A model generated the notes under the pieces. That model had not been told where the DNA came from. It ran no database searches and saw nothing but the letters and a program-made list of their open reading frames with translations. This document shows positions 36,795-45,378 of a DNA stretch of 64,000 nt, piece by piece. The number at the start of each line of letters is the position of its first letter. Position 1 is the stretch's first letter. Source of the DNA: Sphingobacteriaceae bacterium (GTDB lineage: Bacteria; Bacteroidota; Bacteroidia; Sphingobacteriales; Sphingobacteriaceae); NCBI GenBank assembly GCA_024645045.1, contig JAHEGO010000068.1, positions 62,001 to 126,000 of the forward strand, in the 5' to 3' direction. Position numbers and translations under genes: made by a program.

Positions 36795-39179
36795 ATGAAA
36801 TTTCAAAAATTATTATTTGCAATACTGCTAGTATTAATTAGCAATGCATTCACTTTTGCACAAAATTTTATAGGAATTGTAAACGATCAAGAAGGCCGTG
36901 TGTTAGCAGGAGCAACAATTGTAGCAGACAATGCTGTTCTATTAACAAATAGCAAAGGTGTATTTCTAATAAATAAGAAGCCCAACGAAGTTGTAAGTTT
37001 AAAAATCTCCATGCTTGGATTTCAACCTTTAGTTCAACAAATTAAAGATGAAAAGGAGTTAACTTTTCAATTGAAGTCATCAATTAAAGACGTAGAACAG
37101 GTACTTGTTAGTGCGCAAAAACTACAAGAGAATTCAGCAGCAACCTACGATAATATTCAGCAAAAAGATATTGCAAAAAACAATTTAGGACAAGATTTAC
37201 CTTACCTTTTAAATCAAATTCCGTCAACAGTTATTACATCTGATGCGGGCACAGGTATAGGTTATACGGGTATTAGAATAAGAGGAAGCGATGCCACAAG
37301 AACGAATGTGACCATTAATGGTATTCCATTAAATGATGCCGAATCGCAGGGTACATTTTTAGTGAACTTACCAGATTTAGCTTCTTCGATTGACAACATG
37401 CAAATTCAAAGAGGAGTTGGCAGTTCTACTAATGGTGCAGGTGCTTTTGGAGCAAGTATAAATATTCAAACAGAAAAAATAAACGATACTGCTGGTGCGG
37501 AAATTACCAGAGGAGTTGGCAGCTTTGGTACTAAAAGATTAGTGGGAAAATTCAGTACCGGTCAATTAAAAAATAATTGGAGTTTTTCTGGAAGAGCATC
37601 TACTATTGAATCTAAAGGATATATAGATAATAGTGCTGCTAAATTAAATTCTTATTTTGCTACAGCTAATTATGTTGGAAAAAAATCGATTTTAAAATTA
37701 AATTATATTTCTGGTGCTGAAAAAACATTCCTTGCATGGGAAGGCGTTCCAACTGATTCTATTAAAACTAATCGGACTTTCAATCCAATTGCCGAAAGCT
37801 ATAAAGATCAATATGATAGTTATACACAATCACATTATCAACTTTTTTATACTCGAATAATTAATTCGCATTCGAGTTATAATTTCGGTTTACATGTTAC
37901 TAAAGGCAAAGGGTTTTTTCAGGAATTTAAATTCGATCAAGCTTTTTCAAGTATTGGCTTCGATACTTTATTTACCGGTCAAGACACTATTAACAGTACT
38001 AATTTATTGAGAAGAAGATGGCTAGATAATACTTTCAAAGGATTTGTATTTTCATATCAAAACAGGATCAACGAGAAATTAAACTTACAAATAGGTGCAT
38101 CTGCAAATACTTATAATGGCAATCATTTCGCAGAAGTAGTATGGGCTCAGTTTGCTTCGCAAAGCCTTCCTAATCATCATATTTTCGATGGCACAGGTTT
38201 GAAAAAAGAAGCCAATGTATATTTCAAATTAGATTATCAATTAAAGCATAACTTAAATGCATTTGTAGATCTGCAAACACGTGCCATTCGATACCAACTT
38301 GGAGGCGCTAATATTAATTTAATAGATGTTTCGCAAAAGCATCGTTATTTATTCTTCAATCCTAAAATTGGTTTATCGTTTAGTCCTACTATACACGATG
38401 TTTTATATTTATCATATAGTATTGCAAATAAAGAACCCAATAGAGATGATTTAATTGGAAATTTATATAGGACACAAAAAGCAAAATCAGAAAATTTAGC
38501 TGACTTAGAATTGGGATGGAAATATCAAGATAACAGATTGAATTCTGCTTTGAATCTTTTTTATATGAACTATCGTGACCAGTTGATCCCTACAGGCAGA
38601 TTGAATGATGTTGGAGAATCTATAAGAGAAAATTGTGCAAAGAGCTTCCGCTTAGGTATAGAATGGTCAAGTGTTTGGGCGGTTAGTACTAGATTTAATA
38701 TTGCCGCAAATATTGCACTCAGTGCAAATAAAATTAAAGAATATACCGAGGTGTTATATGATTATGATGCTAATACTTTTGCAGTTATTGATACCATAGA
38801 ACAAAAATTTCAAAAATCAAATATTGCATATTCTCCTAATGTTATTTTGGGAGCTGCTTTTACTTATCGTTTAACAAATCAAATAGGTTTAAGCTTACAA
38901 AATAAATATGTTGGTAAACAGTATTTAGATAATACATCGTCAACAGATAAAATGATTAAGGCATTTTTGGTTAACGATTTAATTTTAAATTATCAAAAAC
39001 CACTTCGAAACAATACCACATTAGCAATTGATTTTAAAGTAGCTAATGTGTTAAATAGAAAATATGTAGCAAACGGTTATACCTATTCTTATTTAGTTGG
39101 TGGCGAAAAAACAACTGCTGTTTATTATTACCCACAGGCAACTAGGTCAATTTTATTAGCTTTGAGCTTAAGATTTTAA
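36795..39179 (+). CDS. TonB-dependent outer-membrane receptor under TPP control (probable thiamine-compound importer)
   Basis: This 794-residue outer-membrane protein has a signal peptide (MKFQKLLFAILLVLISNAF, cleaved near FAQ at 23), a carboxypeptidase-regulatory-like domain (about residues 24-100), a plug (about 115-225, with RGSDATRTNVTINGIPLND and GAGAFGASINIQTEK), and a long beta-barrel ending in the aromatic terminus SLRF. The upstream TPP riboswitch indicates that it imports thiamine, thiamine diphosphate or a precursor. That inference comes from regulation, not from the barrel. Homologues under such control occur in Bacteroidota. No inner-membrane thiamine transporter or thiamine pyrophosphokinase is adjacent. 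Confidence 0.9.
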   Translation: MKFQKLLFAILLVLISNAFTFAQNFIGIVNDQEGRVLAGATIVADNAVLLTNSKGVFLINKKPNEVVSLKISMLGFQPLVQQIKDEKELTFQLKSSIKDVEQVLVSAQKLQENSAATYDNIQQKDIAKNNLGQDLPYLLNQIPSTVITSDAGTGIGYTGIRIRGSDATRTNVTINGIPLNDAESQGTFLVNLPDLASSIDNMQIQRGVGSSTNGAGAFGASINIQTEKINDTAGAEITRGVGSFGTKRLVGKFSTGQLKNNWSFSGRASTIESKGYIDNSAAKLNSYFATANYVGKKSILKLNYISGAEKTFLAWEGVPTDSIKTNRTFNPIAESYKDQYDSYTQSHYQLFYTRIINSHSSYNFGLHVTKGKGFFQEFKFDQAFSSIGFDTLFTGQDTINSTNLLRRRWLDNTFKGFVFSYQNRINEKLNLQIGASANTYNGNHFAEVVWAQFASQSLPNHHIFDGTGLKKEANVYFKLDYQLKHNLNAFVDLQTRAIRYQLGGANINLIDVSQKHRYLFFNPKIGLSFSPTIHDVLYLSYSIANKEPNRDDLIGNLYRTQKAKSENLADLELGWKYQDNRLNSALNLFYMNYRDQLIPTGRLNDVGESIRENCAKSFRLGIEWSSVWAVSTRFNIAANIALSANKIKEYTEVLYDYDANTFAVIDTIEQKFQKSNIAYSPNVILGAAFTYRLTNQIGLSLQNKYVGKQYLDNTSSTDKMIKAFLVNDLILNYQKPLRNNTTLAIDFKVANVLNRKYVANGYTYSYLVGGEKTTAVYYYPQATRSILLALSLRF

Positions 39180-39204
39180 TGTAGAGAACTTAGTTCTCTA
39201 CATT
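39178..39204. terminator. Hairpin terminator between TonB receptor and porX
   Basis: The 12-bp stem AATGTAGAGAAC/GTTCTCTACATT closes on a TTA loop, followed by TTAG. It overlaps the receptor stop codon, and the porX stop codon (39198-39200) lies within its right arm. It is usable by both convergent genes; the T run is short. Confidence 0.65.
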
Positions 39205-40751
39205 TTAGAAGTATAACTTGCAAACGGAATTAACATTTCTTCTAATGATATTCCTCCATGCTGAAAAGTGTTAGCAAAGAAATTCGCAAAATGATTATAG
39301 TTGTTTTGGTAAACAAAATAAGTATCATTTTTAGCGAAAATATAAGTCTGACTCATGTTTACTTTTGGCAAAAATGCATCGGAAGGATTTTTAATTTCTA
39401 ATACATCTTTAGATATGTAATTTAAGTTTTTCCCTTGTTTATACCTCAGATTACTGTTAACTGATCTGTCTCCAATAACTTTGCTAGGTGTTTTTACCCT
39501 TATGGTTCCGTGATCTGTTGTAATCACTAACCTTGCATTTTTCTGTGCTATTTTTTTTATTATTTCTAACAAGGGAGAATGTTCAAACCAAGAATAGGTG
39601 AGTGACCTATAGGCTGATTCATCTGGAGCTAGTTCCTTGATCATGTCCATCTCTGTTCTTGCATGAGATAGCATATCAACAAAATTATATACGATGACAT
39701 TCAAATCATGTTTAAATAATCGATGTAAATTTTCCGCTAAATCTTTACCCTGTTCGTTTGTAGTAATTTTATGATAACTACTTTTGATTTCTTTTCTAGC
39801 TCTTTGTAAGTGATCAACTAAAAATTCTTCTTCGTGTAAATTTTTTCCTCCTTCATCTTCATCATTTTTCCAAAGTTTTGGATAGCGTTTTTCCATTTCA
39901 CTTGGCAGCATGCCAGAGAATATGGCATTTCTAGCATATTGTGTAGCTGTAGGTAAAATACTTACATATAGTTCTTCTTCTTCCAGTCTAAAATGTTCAT
40001 TTACCAATGGTGAAATTATTTTCCATTGGTCGTATCTTAAATTATCTATTAGTATAAAAAAAGTAGGTTGAGATTCAGATAAATTAGGTAGTACTTTTTT
40101 GCGAAGAACGCTGTGTGACATAACAGGCGCCTTGTCTGGGTTTTGTAACCATGACAAATAGTTTTTCTCTACAAATTTTGAAAACATTGCATTGGCTTCC
40201 GACTTTTGTAAAGTTAAAATCTCATGCATGCCCGCATCTTCTAATTGCTCTAATTCTAATTCCCAAAAAACAAGTTTTCGATAGGCATCCATCCATTCGC
40301 TCATATTTTGAACATCATTGAGCTGCATGCCTAAATTTCTAAATTCTTGTTGATAGGCCGAAGTCGTTTTTTCGGTAACTAATCTTTTATTATCTAATAT
40401 TTTCTTAATTGTTAATAGAATTTGTTTTGGGTTTACTGGTTTAATTAAATAATCAGCAATTTTTTTCCCAATGGCATCTTCCATTAAGTATTCCTCTTCG
40501 TTTTTTGTAATGAGTACTACTGGAATATCAGTATTGAAATTTTTTATTTCAACTAGAGTTTCTAAGCCTGTTAATCCTGGCATGTTTTCATCTAAGAAAA
40601 CCAAATCATAATAATTATTCTTAATAAGGTCGATGGCATCCGATCCATTTGTTACTGTTTTAACTTGGTAACCTTTCTCATTTAGAAATAAAATATGGGG
40701 CTTTAAAAGATCTATTTCGTCATCTGCCCATAATATCATCGTTTCTTGCAT
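39198..40751 (-). CDS. porX: PorX-type response regulator with PglZ phosphatase domain
   Basis: This 517-residue protein combines a receiver domain (residues 1-120; phospho-acceptor D54 in VFLDENMPGL, conserved K104 in DYLIKPVNP) with a C-terminal PglZ domain of the alkaline phosphatase superfamily. The latter shows FFILIDNLRYDQWKII, the TATQYARNAIFSGMLPSEM nucleophile region, YNFVDMLSHARTEM and LVITTDHGTIRVKTPS. PorX is the response regulator needed for type IX secretion in Porphyromonas and relatives, so this organism probably has that system, although no por or gld structural genes lie here. It is divergent from the HD gene across a 61-base region with a 16-bp palindrome. Confidence 0.93.
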   Translation of the reverse strand: MQETMILWADDEIDLLKPHILFLNEKGYQVKTVTNGSDAIDLIKNNYYDLVFLDENMPGLTGLETLVEIKNFNTDIPVVLITKNEEEYLMEDAIGKKIADYLIKPVNPKQILLTIKKILDNKRLVTEKTTSAYQQEFRNLGMQLNDVQNMSEWMDAYRKLVFWELELEQLEDAGMHEILTLQKSEANAMFSKFVEKNYLSWLQNPDKAPVMSHSVLRKKVLPNLSESQPTFFILIDNLRYDQWKIISPLVNEHFRLEEEELYVSILPTATQYARNAIFSGMLPSEMEKRYPKLWKNDEDEGGKNLHEEEFLVDHLQRARKEIKSSYHKITTNEQGKDLAENLHRLFKHDLNVIVYNFVDMLSHARTEMDMIKELAPDESAYRSLTYSWFEHSPLLEIIKKIAQKNARLVITTDHGTIRVKTPSKVIGDRSVNSNLRYKQGKNLNYISKDVLEIKNPSDAFLPKVNMSQTYIFAKNDTYFVYQNNYNHFANFFANTFQHGGISLEEMLIPFASYTSKM

Positions 40752-40766
40752 CTTTCTTTTTTCTTA

Positions 40767-40782
40767 TTGTTAAATTTAACAA
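40767..40782. repeat. 16-bp perfect palindrome in porX/HD-gene divergent region
   Basis: TTGTTAAATTTAACAA lies in the 61-base gap between divergent start codons. A near-consensus minus-strand -7 element for porX (TAAAGTTG, 40787-40780) overlaps its right end. An operator is possible; AT-rich chance is not excluded. Confidence 0.4.
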
Positions 40783-40812
40783 CTTTACATTCATTTTATT
40801 ATCCTATTTCCA

Positions 40813-42030
40813 TTGAACAAGAAGAAATTATTTAACGACCCGGTTTATGGCTTTGTAAGCATTTCTTACGAAAGCTTATTTGACTTAATAGAACATCCTT
40901 ATTTTCAGCGTTTAAGAAATATAAAGCAGCTCGGTTTAACTCATTTAGTCTATCCGGGTGCATTACATACTCGTTTCCATCATGCTTTAGGTGCTATGCA
41001 CTTAATGGGAATTGCATTAGAGACTTTAAAAAACAAAGGAATTGCAATAACCGATCAAGAGGCAGAAGCAGTTACCATTGCAATTTTGTTACATGATATT
41101 GGTCATGGGCCTTTTTCACATGCTTTAGAAAGTTGTATTGTTCCTGGTGTTGAACACGAAGCATTATCTGTTTTGATCATGAACAGATTAAATATACAAT
41201 TCAACGGAAAACTAACATTAGCGATTGCAATTTTTGAAAACAAATACGAAAAGAAATTTTTACATCAATTGGTATCTAGTCAATTAGACATGGATCGATT
41301 AGACTATTTGAATAGAGATAGTTTTTACACAGGTGTATCAGAAGGTGTTATCGGATTTGATCGTATTTTGAAAATGTTGAATGTGGTAAATGATGAATTA
41401 GTAGTGGAAGAAAAAGGAATCTATTCTATTGAAAAGTTTTTGATTTCAAGACGATTAATGTATTGGCAAGTATATTTGCATAAAACAGTTATAGCTGCAG
41501 AGCAATTATTAGTTAAAATTTTCAAACGTGCTAAAACATTAGCTAACAATGGGGTTTCTTTGTTTGCAAGTCCAGCTTTCAGTTTATTATTATCCAATAA
41601 TATCAGCACCAAAGAATTCTATCAAAACGAATTGTATTTAGATGCTTTTATGAAATTAGATGATAGCGATTTATTTTCTGCTATTAAAGTTTGGTCAGAA
41701 CATGAAGACCCTATCTTAGCAAAACTTTGCAAACTTTTAATTGATAGAAAATTATTTGCAATAGAATTACAAAATGAACCATTTGAAAAAGCTAAAATTA
41801 GCACACATCAAGAAAAAATAGCTTTTGATTTTCCTTTATCCGATGTAGAAAAAGAGTATTTTGTTTTTTCCGGAAAGATTACCAATAATGCATACAATAT
41901 GGAAGTTGGAAAAATTAATATATTAAAAAAATCTACTGGTTTAATAGACATCGCGGATGCATCAGATAATTTGAATCTTTCTGCATTGAGCAAAACAGTT
42001 GAAAAGTATTTCATTTGCTATCCAAAATAA
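40813..42030 (+). CDS. HD-domain phosphohydrolase (dGTPase-like, YdhJ type)
   Basis: This 405-residue protein has the metal-binding HD pattern: H56 in HTRFHHALGAMHL, H94-D95 in LLHDIGHGPFSHALE, and a downstream aspartate in SSQLDMDRLDYLNRDSF. Such proteins hydrolyse nucleotides, including dNTPs. The N-terminus MNKKKLFNDPVYGFVSISYE fits relatives, and its start codon is TTG at 40813, with no nearby in-frame ATG. The C-terminal region from about residue 290 is less conserved. It is divergent from porX and precedes the lpx cluster, which has its own promoter. Confidence 0.88.
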   Translation: MNKKKLFNDPVYGFVSISYESLFDLIEHPYFQRLRNIKQLGLTHLVYPGALHTRFHHALGAMHLMGIALETLKNKGIAITDQEAEAVTIAILLHDIGHGPFSHALESCIVPGVEHEALSVLIMNRLNIQFNGKLTLAIAIFENKYEKKFLHQLVSSQLDMDRLDYLNRDSFYTGVSEGVIGFDRILKMLNVVNDELVVEEKGIYSIEKFLISRRLMYWQVYLHKTVIAAEQLLVKIFKRAKTLANNGVSLFASPAFSLLLSNNISTKEFYQNELYLDAFMKLDDSDLFSAIKVWSEHEDPILAKLCKLLIDRKLFAIELQNEPFEKAKISTHQEKIAFDFPLSDVEKEYFVFSGKITNNAYNMEVGKINILKKSTGLIDIADASDNLNLSALSKTVEKYFICYPK

Positions 42031-42049
42031 GCATTTCATTCCTTTCATA

Positions 42050-42080
42050 TTTGTAACTTTAATGGATAATTTTATCTTTG
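42050..42080 (+). promoter_or_regulatory. lpxD promoter (TTTG-N19-TATCTTTG), predicts leaderless mRNA
   Basis: TTTG (42050-42053) and TATCTTTG (42073-42080) are perfect -33 and -7 elements with the preferred 19-base spacing. The lpxD ATG begins at 42085, only 4 bases after the -7 element, so transcription should start at or next to the start codon. Confidence 0.75.
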
Positions 42081-42084
42081 TATA

Positions 42085-43119
42085 ATGCAATTTACGGCTC
42101 AAGATATTTGTTTAATGCTCCATGGAGAGTTGGATGGCAATCCAGCTGAGGTAGTGAGTGCGTTATCAAAAATTGAAGAAGGAAAAAAAGGAACACTTTC
42201 TTTTCTTTCGAATCCTAAATATGAACATTTCCTTTATACTACAGATGCCTCTGTTGTTATTGTAAATAAAGCGCTAAAATTAGAAAAGCCAGTAAAAGCA
42301 ACTTTGGTGAAAGTAGATAATGCATATACAGCATTCTCTGTACTTCTAGATAAATACAATACCATCAAATTAAACAAGTCTGGAATTGAACAACCAAGTT
42401 TCATTAGTGATTCCGCTACAATTGGCTCTAACTGCTATGTTGGGGCTTTTGCTTATATTGGTAACAATGTTAGCATAGGCAATAATGTTAAAATTTATCC
42501 TCAAGTTTTTGTAGGTGATAATGTAACCATTGCAGACGATTCTACTTTGTTTGCAGGGGTGAAAGTATATTCAGATTGTGTATTGGGAAAAGGTGTAATC
42601 ATTCATGCTGGTTCTGTAATTGGAAGTGATGGTTTCGGATTTGCACCTCAAGCAGATGGTACATATCAGAAAATTGCTCAAATTGGCAATGTTATTATAG
42701 AAGATATGGTAGAAATTGGTTCCAATACCAGTATCGACCGAGCAACTATGGGTTCTACCATAATAAGATCAGGGGTTAAACTTGACAACCTGATTCAAGT
42801 TGCACATAACGTAGAAATCGGGAAAAACACTGTTATCGCATCACAAACAGGTATTTCGGGAAGTACACATATTGCCGAAAACGTTGTTTTGGGCGGCCAA
42901 GTGGGTGTTGCAGGACATATTCATGTTGCTAAAGGTTCTCAAATAGCAGCACAATCAGGAATTACAAAAACAGTAACAATTGAAAACAAGCAATGGGGAG
43001 GCTCTCCACTAGCTCTTTTCCGCGATTCTCTTAAAAATCAAGCGGTTTATCGTCGACTTCCAGACCTTGAAAAACGCATTGAGGAGCTAGAACAGCAGCT
43101 CAAACAAAAGCAATCATAA
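42085..43119 (+). CDS. lpxD: UDP-3-O-acylglucosamine N-acyltransferase
   Basis: This 344-residue enzyme adds the second acyl chain in lipid A synthesis, using acyl-ACP. The N-terminal domain (MQFTAQDICLMLHGELDGNP) is standard, followed by a left-handed beta-helix of hexapeptide repeats (SNCYVGAFAYIGNNVSIGNN). The catalytic histidine is probably in LDNLIQVAHNVEIG, and GSDGFGFAPQADGTYQKIAQ is conserved. A C-terminal helix ends the protein. The start is fixed by homology, making the very short leader notable. It opens the lipid A cluster lpxD-lpxC/fabZ-lpxA. Confidence 0.96.
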   Translation: MQFTAQDICLMLHGELDGNPAEVVSALSKIEEGKKGTLSFLSNPKYEHFLYTTDASVVIVNKALKLEKPVKATLVKVDNAYTAFSVLLDKYNTIKLNKSGIEQPSFISDSATIGSNCYVGAFAYIGNNVSIGNNVKIYPQVFVGDNVTIADDSTLFAGVKVYSDCVLGKGVIIHAGSVIGSDGFGFAPQADGTYQKIAQIGNVIIEDMVEIGSNTSIDRATMGSTIIRSGVKLDNLIQVAHNVEIGKNTVIASQTGISGSTHIAENVVLGGQVGVAGHIHVAKGSQIAAQSGITKTVTIENKQWGGSPLALFRDSLKNQAVYRRLPDLEKRIEELEQQLKQKQS

Positions 43120-43136
43120 TTTAATCGTTCAAACAT

Positions 43137-43167
43137 TTTGTATAAAGGCAGTTTCTAGATACATTTG
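43137..43167 (+). promoter_or_regulatory. lpxC/fabZ promoter (TTTG-N19-TACATTTG)
   Basis: TTTG (43137-43140) and TACATTTG (43160-43167) are perfect and 19 bases apart. The predicted leader is about 14 bases to the ATG at 43186, so lpxC/fabZ can be transcribed separately from lpxD. Confidence 0.72.
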
Positions 43168-43185
43168 CCAGTATAATTCTTGCTG

Positions 43186-44583
43186 ATGAATCTAAAACAA
43201 ACTACCATTAAGGCTCCTGTAACTGTAAAAGGAGTTGGTTTACATACGGGTAAAGAAGTTACCATGACTTTTAAACCTGCAGCCGAAAATCATGGTTATA
43301 AGTTTCAACGCGTTGATTTACCTGGTGCGCCAATTATTGATGCAGATGTAGACAATGTAACTGATACCTCTAGGGGAACAACCATTACTCAAAATGGGGC
43401 AAGTGTTTCAACTGTAGAACATACCTTAGCTGCCTTAGCTGGTTTAGAATTAGATAATATTTTGATCGAAATAAATGCACCAGAAACTCCAATTATGGAT
43501 GGTAGCTCGATCATCTTTATAGAAGAACTAGAAAAAGTTGGATTTGAAATTCAGGATGCAGATAGAGAATATTTTGTCATCCCATCTAATATTACCTATT
43601 CAGAATCAGATCGACAAGTAGATATGGTAGCAATGCCATACATTGACGACTATCGTATAACTGTTATGGTTGATTATAATTCTCCAGTTTTAGGAAGTCA
43701 ACATGCAGGCTTATCTGGAATTGCACAGTTTAAAAAAGAAATTGCTTCGTGCAGAACATTTTGTTTCTTGCACGAATTAGAAATGCTTTTGAAAAATAAT
43801 TTAATCAAAGGCGGAGATTTAAACAATGCAATTGTAGTTGTCGACAAGGTGGTGAGTGATGAAGAATTAGAACACCTTGCAAAATTATTTAATAGAGAAA
43901 AAATTGCGGTTGCAAGAGAAGGCATTTTAAACAATGTGGAATTGCGTCATCAAAATGAACCTGCACGTCATAAATTATTAGATGTGATTGGTGATTTAGC
44001 ATTAATTGGTATGCCTTTGAAAGGCCATGTAATGGCAGCAAGACCAGGGCATGCAGCCAATGTTGCATTTGCGAAAAAAATCAAAGCATTAATTAAAAAA
44101 GATAAAGCGAAAAAAAATATTCCAGTATACAATCCGAATGTGCCGCCTATTTATGACACATTAGGTATCATGAATATATTGCCTCACCGTCAACCGTTTT
44201 TATTGATTGATAAAATTATTGAATTGTCAAGCAAGCACGTTGTTGGCGTAAAAAATGTAACGATGAATGAAGAATTTTTCAAAGGACATTTTCCAGGCAA
44301 TCCAGTAATGCCAGGTGTTTTACAAGTTGAAGCAATGGCGCAAACAGGAGGCATTTTAGTATTAAATACAGTTCCTGATCCTGAAAATTACTGGACCTAC
44401 TTTATGAAAATTGAAAATGCAAGATTCAAAGACAAAGTAGTTCCGGGCGACACCATACTTTTTAGATGCGATTTAACCGCACCAATACGTAGGGGAATTT
44501 GTCAGATGAAAGGCACTGCTTTCGTTGGAGATAAAATAGTGATGGAAGCGGAATTAATGGCACAAATTGTAAGAAGAAGTTAA
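43186..44583 (+). CDS. lpxC/fabZ: Bifunctional LpxC deacetylase / FabZ dehydratase
   Basis: This 465-residue fusion joins two enzymes. Residues 1 to about 300 are the zinc UDP-3-O-acyl-GlcNAc deacetylase that commits to lipid A synthesis (H79 in STVEHTLAALAG; LRHQNEPARHKLLDVIGDLAL supplies later zinc ligands). Residues about 310-465 are the (3R)-hydroxyacyl-ACP dehydratase of fatty acid synthesis (LPHRQPFLLIDKI, GHFPGNPVMPGVLQVEAMAQ). The two compete for the same hydroxyacyl-ACP pool. The fusion is characteristic of Bacteroidota. The ATG at 43186 is preferred over a TTG at 43180. lpxA follows after 9 bases. Confidence 0.97.
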   Translation: MNLKQTTIKAPVTVKGVGLHTGKEVTMTFKPAAENHGYKFQRVDLPGAPIIDADVDNVTDTSRGTTITQNGASVSTVEHTLAALAGLELDNILIEINAPETPIMDGSSIIFIEELEKVGFEIQDADREYFVIPSNITYSESDRQVDMVAMPYIDDYRITVMVDYNSPVLGSQHAGLSGIAQFKKEIASCRTFCFLHELEMLLKNNLIKGGDLNNAIVVVDKVVSDEELEHLAKLFNREKIAVAREGILNNVELRHQNEPARHKLLDVIGDLALIGMPLKGHVMAARPGHAANVAFAKKIKALIKKDKAKKNIPVYNPNVPPIYDTLGIMNILPHRQPFLLIDKIIELSSKHVVGVKNVTMNEEFFKGHFPGNPVMPGVLQVEAMAQTGGILVLNTVPDPENYWTYFMKIENARFKDKVVPGDTILFRCDLTAPIRRGICQMKGTAFVGDKIVMEAELMAQIVRRS

Positions 44584-44592
44584 ATTAACAAC

Positions 44593-45378
44593 ATGAATCA
44601 ACCACTTTCATATATTCATCCAGAAGCAATCATTGGCGAAAATGTTACCATTGATCCATTTGTTTCTATTCAGAAAAATGTAACCATTGGTGATGGTACT
44701 TGGATAGGATCCAATGTAACTATTATGGAAGGTGCAAGAATTGGAAAGAATTGTAAAATATTTCCAGGCGCAGTAATTTCTGCAATACCTCAAGATTTAA
44801 AATATAATGGGGAAGATACTACAGCAGAAATTGGTGACAATACAACCATTAGAGAATTTGTTTCAATCAATAGGGGAACAACTGAAAAATACAAAACAGT
44901 AGTTGGTAAGAATTGCTTAATTATGGCATATGCCCATGTTGCTCACGATTGTATTTTAGGTGACAATATTATTTTAGCAAATAGCGTAAACCTAGCAGGA
45001 CATGTAACCATAGAGGACTATGCAATATTAGAAGGTATGGCTGCAGTAGGTCAATTTTTAACCATCGGCGCACATAGTTTTATTGCAGGAGGAACATTGG
45101 TTAGAAAAAATGTACCACCATTTACTAAAGCAGCAAGAGAGCCGATCAGTTATGTTGGTATCAATTCTGTAGGTTTAAGAAGAAGAGGATTCACCGAGGA
45201 AAATATTCGTCAAATTGAAGACATCTATAGAATTTTATTTGTGAGAGGTTTAAGCATCAGCAATGCATTAACACAAATCGAAACAGAAATTCAAGCATCA
45301 CCAATTAAAGATCAAATTTTAACTTTCGTAAGAAACTCTAAAGAGGGTATTATGAAAGGCATAGGTCGCAATGTATGA
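44593..45378 (+). CDS. lpxA: Acyl-[ACP]--UDP-N-acetylglucosamine O-acyltransferase
   Basis: This 261-residue enzyme makes the first acylation in lipid A synthesis. Hexapeptide repeats begin at SYIHPEAIIGENVTIDPFVS. The catalytic histidine is in AYAHVAHDCILGDN, and the segment FTKAAREPISYVGINSVGLRRRGF and the C-terminal helices follow. Length is normal (255-265). The stop overlaps the start of the following ABC ATPase gene by 4 bases (ATGA), implying coupled translation. Confidence 0.96.
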   Translation: MNQPLSYIHPEAIIGENVTIDPFVSIQKNVTIGDGTWIGSNVTIMEGARIGKNCKIFPGAVISAIPQDLKYNGEDTTAEIGDNTTIREFVSINRGTTEKYKTVVGKNCLIMAYAHVAHDCILGDNIILANSVNLAGHVTIEDYAILEGMAAVGQFLTIGAHSFIAGGTLVRKNVPPFTKAAREPISYVGINSVGLRRRGFTEENIRQIEDIYRILFVRGLSISNALTQIETEIQASPIKDQILTFVRNSKEGIMKGIGRNV

